In this document: one piece after another, positions 46,509 to 56,985 of the stretch
Layout of the letters: the number at the start of each line of letters is the position of its first letter
Numbering within the stretch: position 1 is the first letter of the stretch
NCBI GenBank assembly: GCA_949775045.1
Contig: OX459103.1
Location: forward strand, 256,501 to 320,500
Source: Metridium senile
Lineage: Eukaryota; Cnidaria; Anthozoa; Actiniaria; Metridiidae
Direction of reading: 5' to 3'
DNA: 64,000 nt
The notes under the pieces: generated by a model
What the model was told of the DNA's origin: nothing
What the model saw: only the letters and a program-made list of their open reading frames with translations
Databases searched by the model: none
Translations under genes and position numbers: made by a program

Positions 46509-46765
46509 GGGCTTACCACACTAGAAATCTGATTTTCAATGAAACAGTACACGCCGATGACCGTTGAAATTCGCCATCCAAGAAAATCACACAAAAATGT
46601 TCCTTAACTCATAAACTTTTATTATCGATAAAAAACTATTACTGACTATAAAGAAAGGATTTCAAACGGGATAATATTTGAACGTTCAGGCTTCGAACGA
46701 GCCGTTTTAAAAGTTACACAGGAAGCCCAAAAGTCACAGATTTCTAGTGTGGTAAGCCTCAATAC
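46505..46765. mobile_element. MITE with GGCTTACCACACTAGAAATC ends
   Basis: ggcttaccacactagaaatc at the left and gatttctagtgtggtaagcc at the right are perfect inverted repeats about 255 bp apart. Non-coding. It abuts the poly-C end of the preceding element. Confidence 0.75.
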
Positions 46766-46899
46766 GGCAATATTCGTGAACTTCAAGGCCGATTTTCACC
46801 CTTAAAACGAAGAGGCCCCCTGGGCCCCCCTCACATTTTCTTCAAGTTTGCTATCTAAAGAATGTCTCTGTGCAAAAAAAAATGAAGGATTCTAGCATT

Positions 46900-47140
46900 G
46901 TAAATTGTAATTGTAAATGTTAAAAATATGTTTGGTTTTTTTTTGTTTTTTTTTTCCTATGTATTTTTTTTTTTTTGGTCTCTCTTTTGTAGCACGGGGG
47001 TGCGTGTAAGTGGGTTGGGTTTTTTATTACTCTTAGGGGATAGGATAGGGTAATTTTACCTAGTAGGGGACGTCATGTTCTTTTGTAATCTTACCTGCCT
47101 TGGCGAATTGTTAAACAAATAATAAAAATAATAAATAAAT
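46900..47140 (+). mobile_element. Possible 3' tail of a truncated LINE
   Basis: T-rich sequence, then gtagcacgggggtgcg, gtaatcttacctgccttggc and a simple tail aataataaaaataataaata. This layout is typical of a 5'-truncated non-LTR retrotransposon end. No reverse transcriptase frame is present. Weakly supported. Confidence 0.3.
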
Positions 47141-47344
47141 TGTTTGCTGTAGGATTGACTTTATGGGTTACTACTATATTCAGAGTTCGTCCACAAAACA
47201 AAACAAAACTCACCTGAACAACTGAACAGATTTTAGGTACTAAAATACTTTTTATGTACTTGAGAATCTATCAAGGCAAAATTCATGTATCCACCTTCAC
47301 ATTGCATAGAAAAGTTTTTCATAGATGTATAACATATTTTTTTA

Positions 47345-47725
47345 ATGAGCGAAATAAATGACACACTTGGAAAATTTAGTTCGCAAAAAAGAGCAAATCG
47401 AGCCTTCTCATTGGATGTAAAGGGTCACGTGGATCGTGTCCGATGCCGCCTGATTATAATCTTTGTACAAATATTAAAACGTGTTTCCTCAAAAGCTATT
47501 CAGCTGTCATGTCTTTCAGCCAACCGACCAATGAAAATAACTTTTCTATGATACTATCTGGCGAAGATCAAATTTCGGAGTCACATGAAAGCGTAACAGG
47601 TTTTGATAAGTGAGTTCATTGGGTTTTCAAGGAGTACAGAGTTTTCACGGTTCGCTCCGGCGAAAAAAGCATTTTACGCCTTTTTCTAGGCTTTAAAGCG
47701 AAACATTTACGCTAAAAAGGTAAGG
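47345..47725 (+). promoter_or_regulatory. Possible promoter and non-coding first exon
   Basis: Two CCAAT-type boxes (attgg at 47410, ccaat at 47528) and a cacgtg E box at 47427 precede GC-richer sequence. That ends in a good donor, gctaaaaag|gtaagg, at 47720. No coding exon could be linked to it. Speculative. Confidence 0.2.
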
Positions 47726-48359
47726 ATAGCCCTCTTAATTTGCTCTAGATATTGTTTTAGACGTGTAAAGGGTAGCGTTATTAATTACAAATGAAACGTC
47801 AAATTGCTTTGTTAGTTCCAACCTCGCCTAAGAAAATTGTCTCAAAATCGAACTCTACCAAATGAAAACCATCCAAAAACGCGTTTTAATCAAAGAAATG
47901 AAGTAAGGAACATTTAAAGGCGAATATTTTAACGTTTGTAGGCGAGTTTTCAAAAACAGGTCAATAACAAACAGATGCCATGTGCTCTCATTCATGAAAA
48001 AGAAAAACTTTGGCCGTTTTTTTTTTTTTTTTTTTTGCGGTTGAATATTAAGATGATATTACATAGAGATATTTGGAACTGATTATGGAAAAGGAACTGA
48101 TTATGGAAGTATTTTTCTTTTATTTAGAAAATGACACGTTTCTTTATCAAAGAAAAAATGCAAATTTCTTTCCCTTTCTTGCCATTAGATATTTATAGGG
48201 GAGGGGAGGGCTGGGCAATGTCCAGGATATTGTTTTCAGCTTTGCACATTTTTTTTTATTTTTTTTTTTTATTGTTATGCTGACATTTTTTTAACCCACC
48301 ATCCCACCCCCTTAATTCGTTTCATTATTAGTAAATGTAATTATATTATTATTATCATT

Positions 48360-48760
48360 ATCTGCATTATTCATTCATTTATTTGTGTTTTTATCACTCA
48401 TCCATTCATTCATTTATTCACATATTTATTTATTGATGTTTATATATATTTTTTATTCATTCCTTCATTTATTTATCTATCTATTTATTTATGTTTATTT
48501 CATTATTTATTTAAAGAATCATTTATTTATTTATTATGTATTTTTGCATTTTTTATTCATTCATTTATTCACATATTTATTTATTGATGTAACTTATTTT
48601 TCTATATTGTTTTAATTTATTCATTTATCTATCTATTTATCTTTTTATTTATCTATTTATTTTATGTTTAATAAGTATTAATTCGTTTTGGTTATTGATT
48701 GATTGATTGATTGATTGATCGATCGATCGATTGATTGATTGATTGATTGATTGATTCAAT
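48360..48760. repeat. ATTC/ATTT and GATT tetranucleotide arrays
   Basis: Degenerate TTCA/TTTA repeats run from 48360 to 48665. Then gattgattgatt with a central run of gatcgatcgatc (48694-48756). Non-coding. Confidence 0.85.
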
Positions 48761-48779
48761 TTCCAATAATTAGTAAACC

Positions 48780-49330
48780 ATACTTTCTTTTTATAACAGG
48801 TCTTATCAAATTTTCTCACACGCAATATCTCAAGATAATGTTGGGTCCTATAATAAAATGTTAACCAGGTATTTCAAAATCCAAAAAGTTGCAATATGAT
48901 CAAATTGAAGTTGTTTCTAATTATAAATGTTCATAACATGAAAAGTTGTTTCAATAATTTGAAGTTAAAGTTGAAAATGTATATCTTCATGATGTCTAAT
49001 GATAATGATTGTTTTTATTGAATACAAAGATGTTTAATAATCATCTAAAACAACAATTAACTTGTTGCGCAAATTACAGCAAGAGTAACTAAATATATAT
49101 GGCAACTGGGCAAAATGCAAAGCAAGCAAGCAAGAACCATGAGGGCTAGTAAACCTGCTTGTGTGCCCAACAACTGTGAAAGATGACTGCTGACCACTCT
49201 CTCTCCCTGTTAACTTTGATTAATAACAAAATATTTGAATAATTAAATCCGATTTATAAGGAAAAATTACAAATGGAATTCAATCAACTGGCACCGCTTG
49301 GCTAAACAGCCTTTCATTAACCCTGCATTA
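48780..49330. other. AT-rich spacer without recognised features
   Basis: I see no gene, long inverted repeat or tandem array here, beyond short homopolymer runs. Confidence 0.4.
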
Positions 49331-49545
49331 GTATAGAGAGCATTGGTGGTTGTCACTGCTCACAAACCTGTAGGCCATATGCAAGTTTTAGTAATTTGTT
49401 ACAAACAGCATTTGGGTCATTATCTTGCCATAGTTGGTATTGTTGTGATTGGTGGTTGTTAGTGCTTATACAAACCTGTAGGCCATGCAAGCTTTAGTAT
49501 TGTTACAAACAGCGTTTGGGTCATTTACAAAGAGTAGATGACAGT
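49330..49545. repeat. Tandem duplication of about 100 bp
   Basis: The block attggtggttgtcactgctc, then caaacctgtaggccat and gttacaaacagcatttgggt, recurs about 105 bp later with about 10 percent divergence. Confidence 0.7.
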
Positions 49546-49949
49546 CTTGTCATAGATGATATGGTTATAATTGGTGCCATATTAATTGATACGATTAAAA
49601 CAAAAATCAAAAAGAGTATCTAAAGAAAGAGAACACATCAGAGCTGCTCAAGACAAAGATCAGACCTTAATATAGTTAAAATAATAATAATTATACTTTA
49701 TTTATAATGTGTGCATAATCCTAAAGTTCTGAGACGGCTTACAATAATCAATAATTAAATATACACAATTATGATAATAAAAATGTAATCAAAGATCAGG
49801 AATCTAGAAATCAAAGAAAGGCTTACTTATAAACATAAATGAATTAACAAACAACAAATGATGGTCTAACTTCAAAGCTGGCTGCGCTTTAAAATGACAC
49901 ATCAAAGTTAAATATTTTTAACCTCTTTGTTAAGATGCAAATACAATGA

Positions 49950-50144
49950 TTATAAATTTGCAGCATAATTGACTTCCACCACGGGGGCAAACATTATAGT
50001 ATGGAATGCAATATGGTGGGCGCAAAATTGAAAGCCACGTTTCGTTACAAAACGTTTCTGTTTTCCCTTTTCACTCAGTTTTGCCTGTAGACATACCGTT
50101 AAGGTAGCGACCAGAAAAAACAATTTCCAAACCGCAAACTTCAT
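49950..50144 (-). CDS. Small predicted secreted protein (64 residues) or first exon
   Basis: ATG 50144 starts a protein with a clear signal peptide: MKFAVWKLFFLVATLTVCLQ then Ala. The remainder is basic, with Lys-Arg pairs at about residues 30-31 and 35-36, one Cys and a hydrophobic tail ending VEVNYAANL, stop at 49950-49952. The shared 3' block begins just after the stop. It could be a complete short gene, a first exon, or a gene relic in the duplicated cluster. Not recognised. Confidence 0.35.
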   Translation of the reverse strand: MKFAVWKLFFLVATLTVCLQAKLSEKGKQKRFVTKRGFQFCAHHIAFHTIMFAPVVEVNYAANL

Positions 50145-50161
50145 TGTGTCGATCAGCTAGG

Positions 50162-50482
50162 TCAGTATACTCTCCTCGTCCTTTTTATTAAGATGCAAAT
50201 ACAATAATCATTGATACTAAGAGATCTCGTCCATGGAGAAAGGGTCTTGATAGATACACCCTCGGTGGCGGAGGTAGTCGAGGAAGCCGAAGTGCAAGGT
50301 AACGTCGCTGGTACCTCGTCTATGTCTAATTCTGAGGCAATCTCCGTCGTTTCATAAAAATCATAATGTTCACTGTGCCAATCATGCCTATTTTCGTCAA
50401 AGTGTATATTTTGAAAGAACACCTCGATTCCGTTCCCAGGTGTATAGTGGAAAACCTCATCTAAGTTAAAAGGCACTAGTTT
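50162..50482 (-). CDS. Possible terminal exon of a membrane-protein paralogue (acidic tail)
   Basis: An acceptor (ctgcaatcag, complement at 50483-50492) opens a frame KLVPFNLDEVFHYTPGNGIE that continues to a stop at 50162. The motif HDWHSEHYDFYETTE resembles the CHHEWDQDDHEFYMED motif of the copies at 51582 and 52203. Near the end, a +1 frame reads DPFSMDEIS and stops, as in the paralogues, so a frameshift after about residue 85 is likely. Unknown function. Confidence 0.35.
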   Translation of the reverse strand, partial: KLVPFNLDEVFHYTPGNGIEVFFQNIHFDENRHDWHSEHYDFYETTEIASELDIDEVPATLPCTSASSTTSATEGVSIKTLSPWTRSLSINDYCICILIKRTRRVY

Positions 50483-50874
50483 CTGATTGCAGAAAGGACG
50501 ACGATTTGGTCTGGTTGCACTTTAAAATGATAGACACAACAAAGCTAAATAGTTTTAACCTCTTTAAAAAGATGCAAATACAATAAATATTTATTTAAAA
50601 TTGTTTTAAAAATGCATTCACCATCCAATCCAGAAGTTCTTTGTGTGGCACAGGTAATTATTGACTCGTTTATTATACACAAACAAAGACCTATTACAAG
50701 AGAAGTATACATTTAGTAAAGAAATCAATTCAGCTAATTATCCACAACAAAGTATATTTCTACAACAAGCTCTACAAGTAGTAGTTTATAGCATTTGCAT
50801 CTATAAACACGACTTTGCGAGTCGACTTGACTCACGAGTAAATTATAACTAGATTGAAGCTTACCCTAACAGCT

Positions 50875-50946
50875 GGAACTAAAATATACTCTCTTGGAAC
50901 TAAAATATACTGTCTTGGAACTAAAATATACTCTCTTGGAACTAAC
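50875..50946. repeat. 21-bp repeat, about 3.5 copies
   Basis: Unit ggaactaaaatatactctctt, one copy with a C-to-G change. Confidence 0.85.
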
Positions 50947-51005
50947 TTGTACGTCTTTGATGAAAATAGATCAAGCAATAAGCAAATTAACTGGATAAAA
51001 GACTC

Positions 51006-51191
51006 CTAAAACGAATACACAAAATCGATCATAAAATCAAGCATGGCGAGGTTTTCATCACCAGGTCCTCTCGGATATAACCACAGGGAGCCCATGTCAC
51101 ATTTGTTTTCCTTATTTCTACGTATAATATGCGTAAAAATAAAGAGCATGATAATCGTAGTGAGTAGTACTAACATCGTGAAAGTAATCAT
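51006..51191 (-). CDS. Possible transmembrane/tail exon (61 residues)
   Basis: MITFTMLVLLTTIIMLFIFT forms a hydrophobic segment. It is followed by a stop-transfer-like HIIRRNKENK and a tail with GSLWLYPRGPGDENLAMLDF. The same tail motif, GSLWLYARGPGDEDLSMLDF, is found on the minus strand at about 58690-58765 inside the DOMON gene intron. So this is a duplicated protein-coding piece. Whether it is a full small gene or a last exon cannot be decided. Confidence 0.35.
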   Translation of the reverse strand: MITFTMLVLLTTIIMLFIFTHIIRRNKENKCDMGSLWLYPRGPGDENLAMLDFMIDFVYSF

Positions 51192-51581
51192 GGAATCGAT
51201 ATTTATTCTTTAGTTATATACTTAACACATGTACAAATGATGTTTTTCTAAATAAACAATAAATGTTCCTACAATGTCAACTTCACAATAGGTCATTTCA
51301 CAGTATACAGCAGGTAACATGAGTGTTTCAATTAAGTTTCCCGCTCTAGAAAGAACAGTATTCATTTTTTCTTTCAAATATGCATCAGGACGGTTATGTT
51401 CTTTGTTATCGTTATAAACTTGAATCAGGCGGTTTCCAGCATTAGCATCTTACCCTATGTTACAACATTGACGATGGTCTATCGACAAAGCTGGTTGGGC
51501 TTTAAAATGATAGACACATCAAAGTTAAATAATTTTAACCTCTTTATAAAGATGCAAAATTAATATAATAATTATAGATAC

Positions 51582-51862
51582 TGAGGGATCTCGTCCGTGG
51601 AGAAAGGGTCTTCCATGTAAAATTCATGGTCGTCTTGGTCCCATTCATGGTGACACTTATTAAGGATACCGTATAGGAAACATCCTATAGGCAAGGCCTC
51701 CAAGTTAGGTATTTTATTGTTAAACTTACATGCACATTGGTGTTATAGTTTGGCTGAGGCGCAATAAAATGCTCCAGCTTACCTCCAGACACGGGTTCTT
51801 TCACCACTGTAAGAAGACTAGCTTCGGGATCTTGGTTGTTTAATGCACAAATCAGAATCTCT
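51582..51862 (-). pseudogene. Paralogous tail exon and an upstream exon-like piece
   Basis: 51582-51745 reads KIPNLEALPIGCFLYGILNK then CHHEWDQDDHEFYMEDPFST and DEIPQYL, stop. Upstream, 51783-51862 has an acceptor (ttcag), an open frame EILICALNNQDPEASLLTVV and a donor GTAAGC. The exons do not join obviously in frame and no start was found. It may be a decayed or incompletely recognised member of the family. Confidence 0.35.
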
Positions 51863-52202
51863 CTGAACCTTACTCACTAAGGCTAAATTATAATCGATCA
51901 ATAAATGAACAATTTCAACACCACAAAATTAATGATGGTCTAACTTCAAAGCTGGCTGCGCTTTAAAATGACACATCAAAGTTAAATATTTATAACCTCT
52001 TTATAAAGATGCAAATACCATAATTATTAATACTAAGGGATGATGGCCACCTGGAGGGGTCTGACCATCTGTCACAAAACCCTATATTACAATATTGTCG
52101 ATGGTCTATTGACAAAGCTGGTTGCGCTTGAAAATGATAGACACATCAAAGTTCAATATTTTTAACCTCTTTATAAAGATGCAAATACAATAATTATTGA
52201 TA

Positions 52203-52835
52203 CTAAGGGATCTCGTCCGTGGAGAAAGGGTCTTCCATGTAAAATTCATGGTCGTCTTGGTCCCATTTGTGGTGACACTCATTAAAGATACCGTATAGGA
52301 AACTTCCTATTGGGAAGGCCTCTAAGTTAGGTATAGGGCAAAATGCCTCTATATAATGTGATTATAACAATAGCGTTGAATCCAGCCAGTGATAAGGCTG
52401 TGATTGCAACAACAAGAAAGAGGTGCTGATGATTTTTGTGTTTCGTGAATGCAAGTGTCCGTCCAATGTTCATATGCTTTATCCAATAGTGGATTTGTTG
52501 AATTTGAGAAGTGGAGAAATGTTCAATGATTTGTATATAGTGCAGTTTGAATGCTTTGCCGTCTGCGGGTGGTGTCCATGGTATGTAGTTGACTGATATC
52601 TTCTGGAATACTGGAATACGCGTTTCTGCGTGATAAAAGGTCTGTGACAAACATTTTTCCTGTAAAAGCTCTTTGCAGCAACTAAGACAAGCAAAGGAAG
52701 AGACCTCTGTATTATTGTCGCAAAGTGTACATGTAGGCATCCTACCGATGTTTTTACTGAAAACAGGAATCCTGCATCCCAAAAATGAGAACATTTTGAG
52801 TAAAGCTTAGGGTTTTTTTTGTAACACTGACGCAA
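52203..52835 (-). CDS. Cys-rich membrane-protein paralogue, partial model
   Basis: 52349-52835 holds an open region with a Cys-rich part (PTCTLCDNN ... FACLSCCKELLQEKC) and a hydrophobic segment LFLVVAITALSLAGFNAIVI. A possible acceptor (tatatag) at 52349-52355 opens 52203-52348, which reads IPNLEAFPIGSFLYGIFNEC then HHKWDQDDHEFYMEDPFSTD and EIP, stop. This matches the tail at 51582. A type I membrane topology with an acidic tail is plausible. Family unknown. Confidence 0.35.
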
Positions 52836-53394
52836 GTGTATAAATTAGACTGCCTACGATTAAGATTGTGAGAACCTTCTTATTAGGTGATCATCAGTAA
52901 TATTATGTTCAGGTTCCCACGTAGCAAAGTTAGATATTTTTAGTTTGTTTATAAAGATGCAAATATAATAATTATTGATACTAATGCATGACGGCTGTCT
53001 GGAGGAGTCTGACCATCTATCACCAAACCCTATATCACAATATTGTCGATGGTCTATTGACAAAGCTGGTTGCGCTTTAAAATGATAGATATGATGATGA
53101 TATGATCTGAAGCAATATCTTGTTCTGCTTATTTATTGTCATTAGAGCGAAAACTCTACAAGACGTTAATACAAAATTGTTTCTAACTTACGGTTTCTAT
53201 TCAATGACTATTTAGTCAGTATCACTCAGAAACATCAAATACAAAAGGACACAATACAAACTTTACTTGTCTTTGATAGTGAATATTAAATGTTCACTAA
53301 ATTAAACAAGAAATATTATACAGTTACGATTTTATTTTATTGAATTAATATAGTATTTTCCCTCTAATATTCTTTAGTAATATTCTCTCTTATA

Positions 53395-53612
53395 CAGTGC
53401 GAATCAAAAAACCGTGGACACCTAAAAATATTTTAGAAATCGTTTATTGTTCGTTTAACAACTCAGAAACAACTATATCACCGCAAGAAGTTTGATTGAT
53501 GTGTATAGTATGATAAATGTTTGTAGTTAGAGTTGTTTGTGAGTTGTTCGACGAACAATAAACGATTTCTAAAATATTTCTGGGTGCCCATGGTTTTTCG
53601 ATTCGCACTGTA
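53395..53612. mobile_element. Mariner-like MITE at a TA site
   Basis: tacagtgcgaatcaaaaaac and the right end tttttcgattcgcactgta are inverted, flanked by TA. Inner aaatattttagaaatcgttt/aaacgatttctaaaatattt pair perfectly. Non-coding. Confidence 0.85.
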
Positions 53613-53619
53613 AAGTATA

Positions 53620-54200
53620 GGACTTGCTTTTTTAGATATACACTTTATACTTTATACTATAATTCATAACGATTGTCTATATTTCAATATCACTATTCAA
53701 TTATTTATTTCAACTCTTGACCATGACACCAGCGTTTGTCAAAATGACGAGGAAAATATATACATATAGTCATCATAAACTTTGTCTTGCAAGGTGTTAA
53801 TTTTTTCAAAACAAAATGCTTAGTTTGTAGCTAATGAACTATCAAAAGTATTTCGTGAGATTCAAGACAATCATGCAGTGTGAACACTTGAACCATTGAC
53901 CCAATGCCAATATGGCCACCACTTCATTATCATATTTTTTTTTAAAAAATCATATTTTAGTTGATCACTACATCAAAATTATAGATTAGAATGACATCAA
54001 CAAAAGTAAAAAGTTTGAGACAAATATTGAATTCTTAAGAAAGTTATGAGATCGAATTTTAAAAGTGTGAAAACCCCACAACGAGGCTAGCAAGGGAAAC
54101 AGTTCACTGAACACATTCAAATATCTGTAACTTTGATTCCAAATAGCTTCAAGTGAATTAAATTTATAGCAATTACACTTTTCAACAATAAATATTTCTG
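53620..54200. repeat. Segmental duplication, copy 1 (copy 2 at 55980-56470)
   Basis: Shared blocks include caactcttgaccatgacacc, actttgtcttgcaaggtgtt and gttgatcactacatcaaaat. Similarity runs for about 500 bp with indels. No gene. Confidence 0.75.
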
Positions 54201-54559
54201 CTTGCTCTTTCTGATGGTGGTGCTTATTTTTTAAGATGAGGTTTTTATTCTTGAAAGTCAATTGACATTCGGTATATGCCTCGGGATGCTAGCTTCGAAG
54301 TGTTTTTGACATAAAATATAGCTAACCAATTAGGTTCGAGAATAGACACAAAGGTATCGATTTTATCTATAGTTATTATCTAGATATCAAATATAAAGTA
54401 CAACAGCAACTATATTATCAAATTGATACTTTAGAACACAACTTATTATTCAGTCATCAGACATTACTAACTCGAAAACTTAACTGAGTTAACTTAGCTC
54501 TCAGGCTATATATATGGCTATATTGTAAACAATTAAATGTGGCTATATAACTGTAAATA

Positions 54560-54573
54560 TATATATATAACTG

Positions 54574-54650
<77 letters not shown>

Positions 54651-54910
54651 TTGTTTCCAAAAATTTTGACAATTCTAAATATATATACATATATATCTAA
54701 CCCCCCTTTTTCTTCTTCTTTTTCACTGCAAACTAGCCTACGTTACATCCAGACTATTTCTAAAGTTTAAATGTGACGCAGGCTGTTGATAATTGGATCA
54801 AGGCAGAAGGGAAAAGGGGGATATATATATAATACATATATATGTATACATATTTCAAATTGTCAAAATGTTTGGAAACAAGTGTATATATATATATATA
54901 TATATATAAA
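54560..54910. mobile_element. MITE inserted in a TA microsatellite
   Basis: A (TA)n tract (54575-54645) and a shorter one (54886-54908) flank an element whose ends acacttgtttccaaaaattt and tttggaaacaagtgt are inverted. Inner cccccctttttc and gaaaaggggg also pair. Splitting of one TA tract by the element explains the arrangement. Confidence 0.75.
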
Positions 54911-55269
54911 TCACTAGCGTGAAGGAGTTTAAAATCTGATGAAACACTTGCATAAAATTAAGCCAACTTCGCTTTGAATTTCTTCAATAATTATCCAATA
55001 ATTTGAGAAGTAATATCCAACACTCGAAAGAGTGATTCATCAGGTTTTCAAACACCTCAAAATGGGTCCATAAAAACTTGGCTGCGCCTCGTTTTTTCAA
55101 CCCATGTTTGATATATTACGTAATACTATACTGTAAAGACCAAATAAAACCTTTCTTCTTAAAAAAAAACATTATTAGTAGAAGCGGAAAACCATCGTTT
55201 CAATCTAAAAACCAATATTTCAAGTTTAACCACCAAGGGAATATATCAGCAATATAACTCGTGATTGGC

Positions 55270-55935
55270 TGCTAAAACATGTTCATTTATATTGATGAAG
55301 AGGACGTCTTAGATTGTTATTAGTTCTTTTGAAAAAAAAAAGTCTGATTTCAATGCATTACCAGCACAAAACTAGCATTCATTTCGGTTTTGGCTTAATG
55401 CTTGTTGCTTACAAGCTGCGACAATGTTTCTTGAAATATAGGTGTACAAGTAGTATACAGAATGAGCGTTCACCAACCGGTGGATCACGGTGGATTGTGG
55501 ATCAGCCGAGGTGACGTCATCAGATGGGATATAATGAAATGTATGAGGTTAACGGTGGATCAGTGATCCACCGTAGAGTGACATCATTTATTTTGCATGT
55601 TGCTATGGCAATGAAAACCTGTCTGAGCTTGCCCCCAAATCAGCGTACCAAAATGTTGATTTTATAGAAAACTTTTACAAGGACAAAACGGACACTTGAA
55701 AAAGGACATTCAGGACATATCAAGGACATTCGGGTCAAACCGGGCAAGCTACCACATATGTGCCAAAAACTACTAGCAAAAACGTATGTGCAAATATATT
55801 TGGAGATTTGGTGGTAAAACCACTTTACACAGAAACAACTAGACTATTCAACTAGACAATGACTTTTCATGGTCTGTTAAAGTCAATTGGTGATGTAATT
55901 GGTTCTTATTTTTGTGTGCGAAATTGGACTTTTCA
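55270..55935. repeat. Duplicated block, copy 1 (copy 2 at 56465-56820)
   Basis: gaagaggacgtcttagattg, ttaccagcacaaaac and gtgccaaaaactactagc with its 150-bp sequel occur in both. Copy 1 has an extra 300-bp interior (55450-55750) containing ggtggatcacggtggattgt. Copy 2 ends about 165 bp before the DOMON start codon, so this may be a duplicated upstream region. Confidence 0.7.
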
Positions 55936-56985
55936 GAGCCTTAAAGCTGGTAAAAAAATGTTCATTAAAGTATCTCTCGCATAGGTCTTGCTTTTGAGAT
56001 ATCCACTTCATAATTAATACTGTAATTTATAACGATTTTCTATATTTCAATTATTCATTTCAACTCTTGATCATGACACCAGCGTGTGTCAAAATGGCGT
56101 GGAAAAAAATAAACATATAGTCATTATAAACTTTGTCTTGCAAGGTGTTAATTTTTTTCAAAACAAAATGCTTAGTTTTTAACTAATGAACTATCAACCA
56201 CTTCATTATCATATTTTTGAAAAAAAAAATCATATTTTAGTTGATCACTACATCAAAATTATAGATTAGAATGACATCAGCAAAAGTAAAACGTTTGAGA
56301 CAGAAATATTAAATTCTTAAGACGTTATCAGAATTTCAAAAGTGTGAAATACACCACAACGAGGCTAGCAAGGAAACCATTCACTGAACACATACGAATA
56401 TCTGTAATTTAATTTCAAATAGCTTTACTTGAATTAAATTGATATCAATAAAACTTTCCAACAATAAATATTCATTTATATTAATGAAGAGGACGTCTTA
56501 GTTTGTTATTAGTTGTTTTGAAAAAAAAGTCTGATTTCAATGCATTACCAGCACAAAACCAGCATTCTTTTCGGTCTTGGCTTAATGCTTGTTGCTTACA
56601 AGCTGCGACAATGTTTTTTGAAATATAGGTGTACATATATACAGTGCCAAAAACTACTAGCGAAAACGTATGTGGAAATATATTTGGAGATTTGGTGGTA
56701 AAACCACTTTACACAGAAACAACTAGACTATTCAACTAGACAATGACTTTTCATGGTCTGTTAAAGTCAATTGGTGATGTTGGTTTTCAGTCTTTTCAGA
56801 GCCTTAAGGCTGGTAAAAAATGCTCATTCCTATTGTTGAGAAGGACGTCTTTGATTGGCTAAAGCGATAATTTGTGTCAATAGGCTGAATGATATTGATA
56901 ATCTTTTAGGCGAAACAATGGTCGTACCGCCCATATATAATAATTATATCAACCCACAATTATTAGTCCTGTTTATAGTTTCTCT

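Larger units (their letters stand above)
49859..53095 (-). repeat. Dispersed-tandem unit that follows each minus-strand gene piece
   Basis: A block of about 90-120 bp (tggtctattgacaaagctgg, ttgcgctttaaaatgata, tttttaacctctttataaag, atgcaaatacaataattatt) occurs near 49859, 50503, 51474, 51933, 52092 and, in pieces, at 52925 and 53040. On the minus strand it lies just downstream of several stop codons, so it may be the shared 3' UTR of a duplicated gene family. Confidence 0.7.

Noticed and set aside
54457..54770. Ile/Tyr repeat frames
   Set aside because: They are translations of the TA microsatellite.
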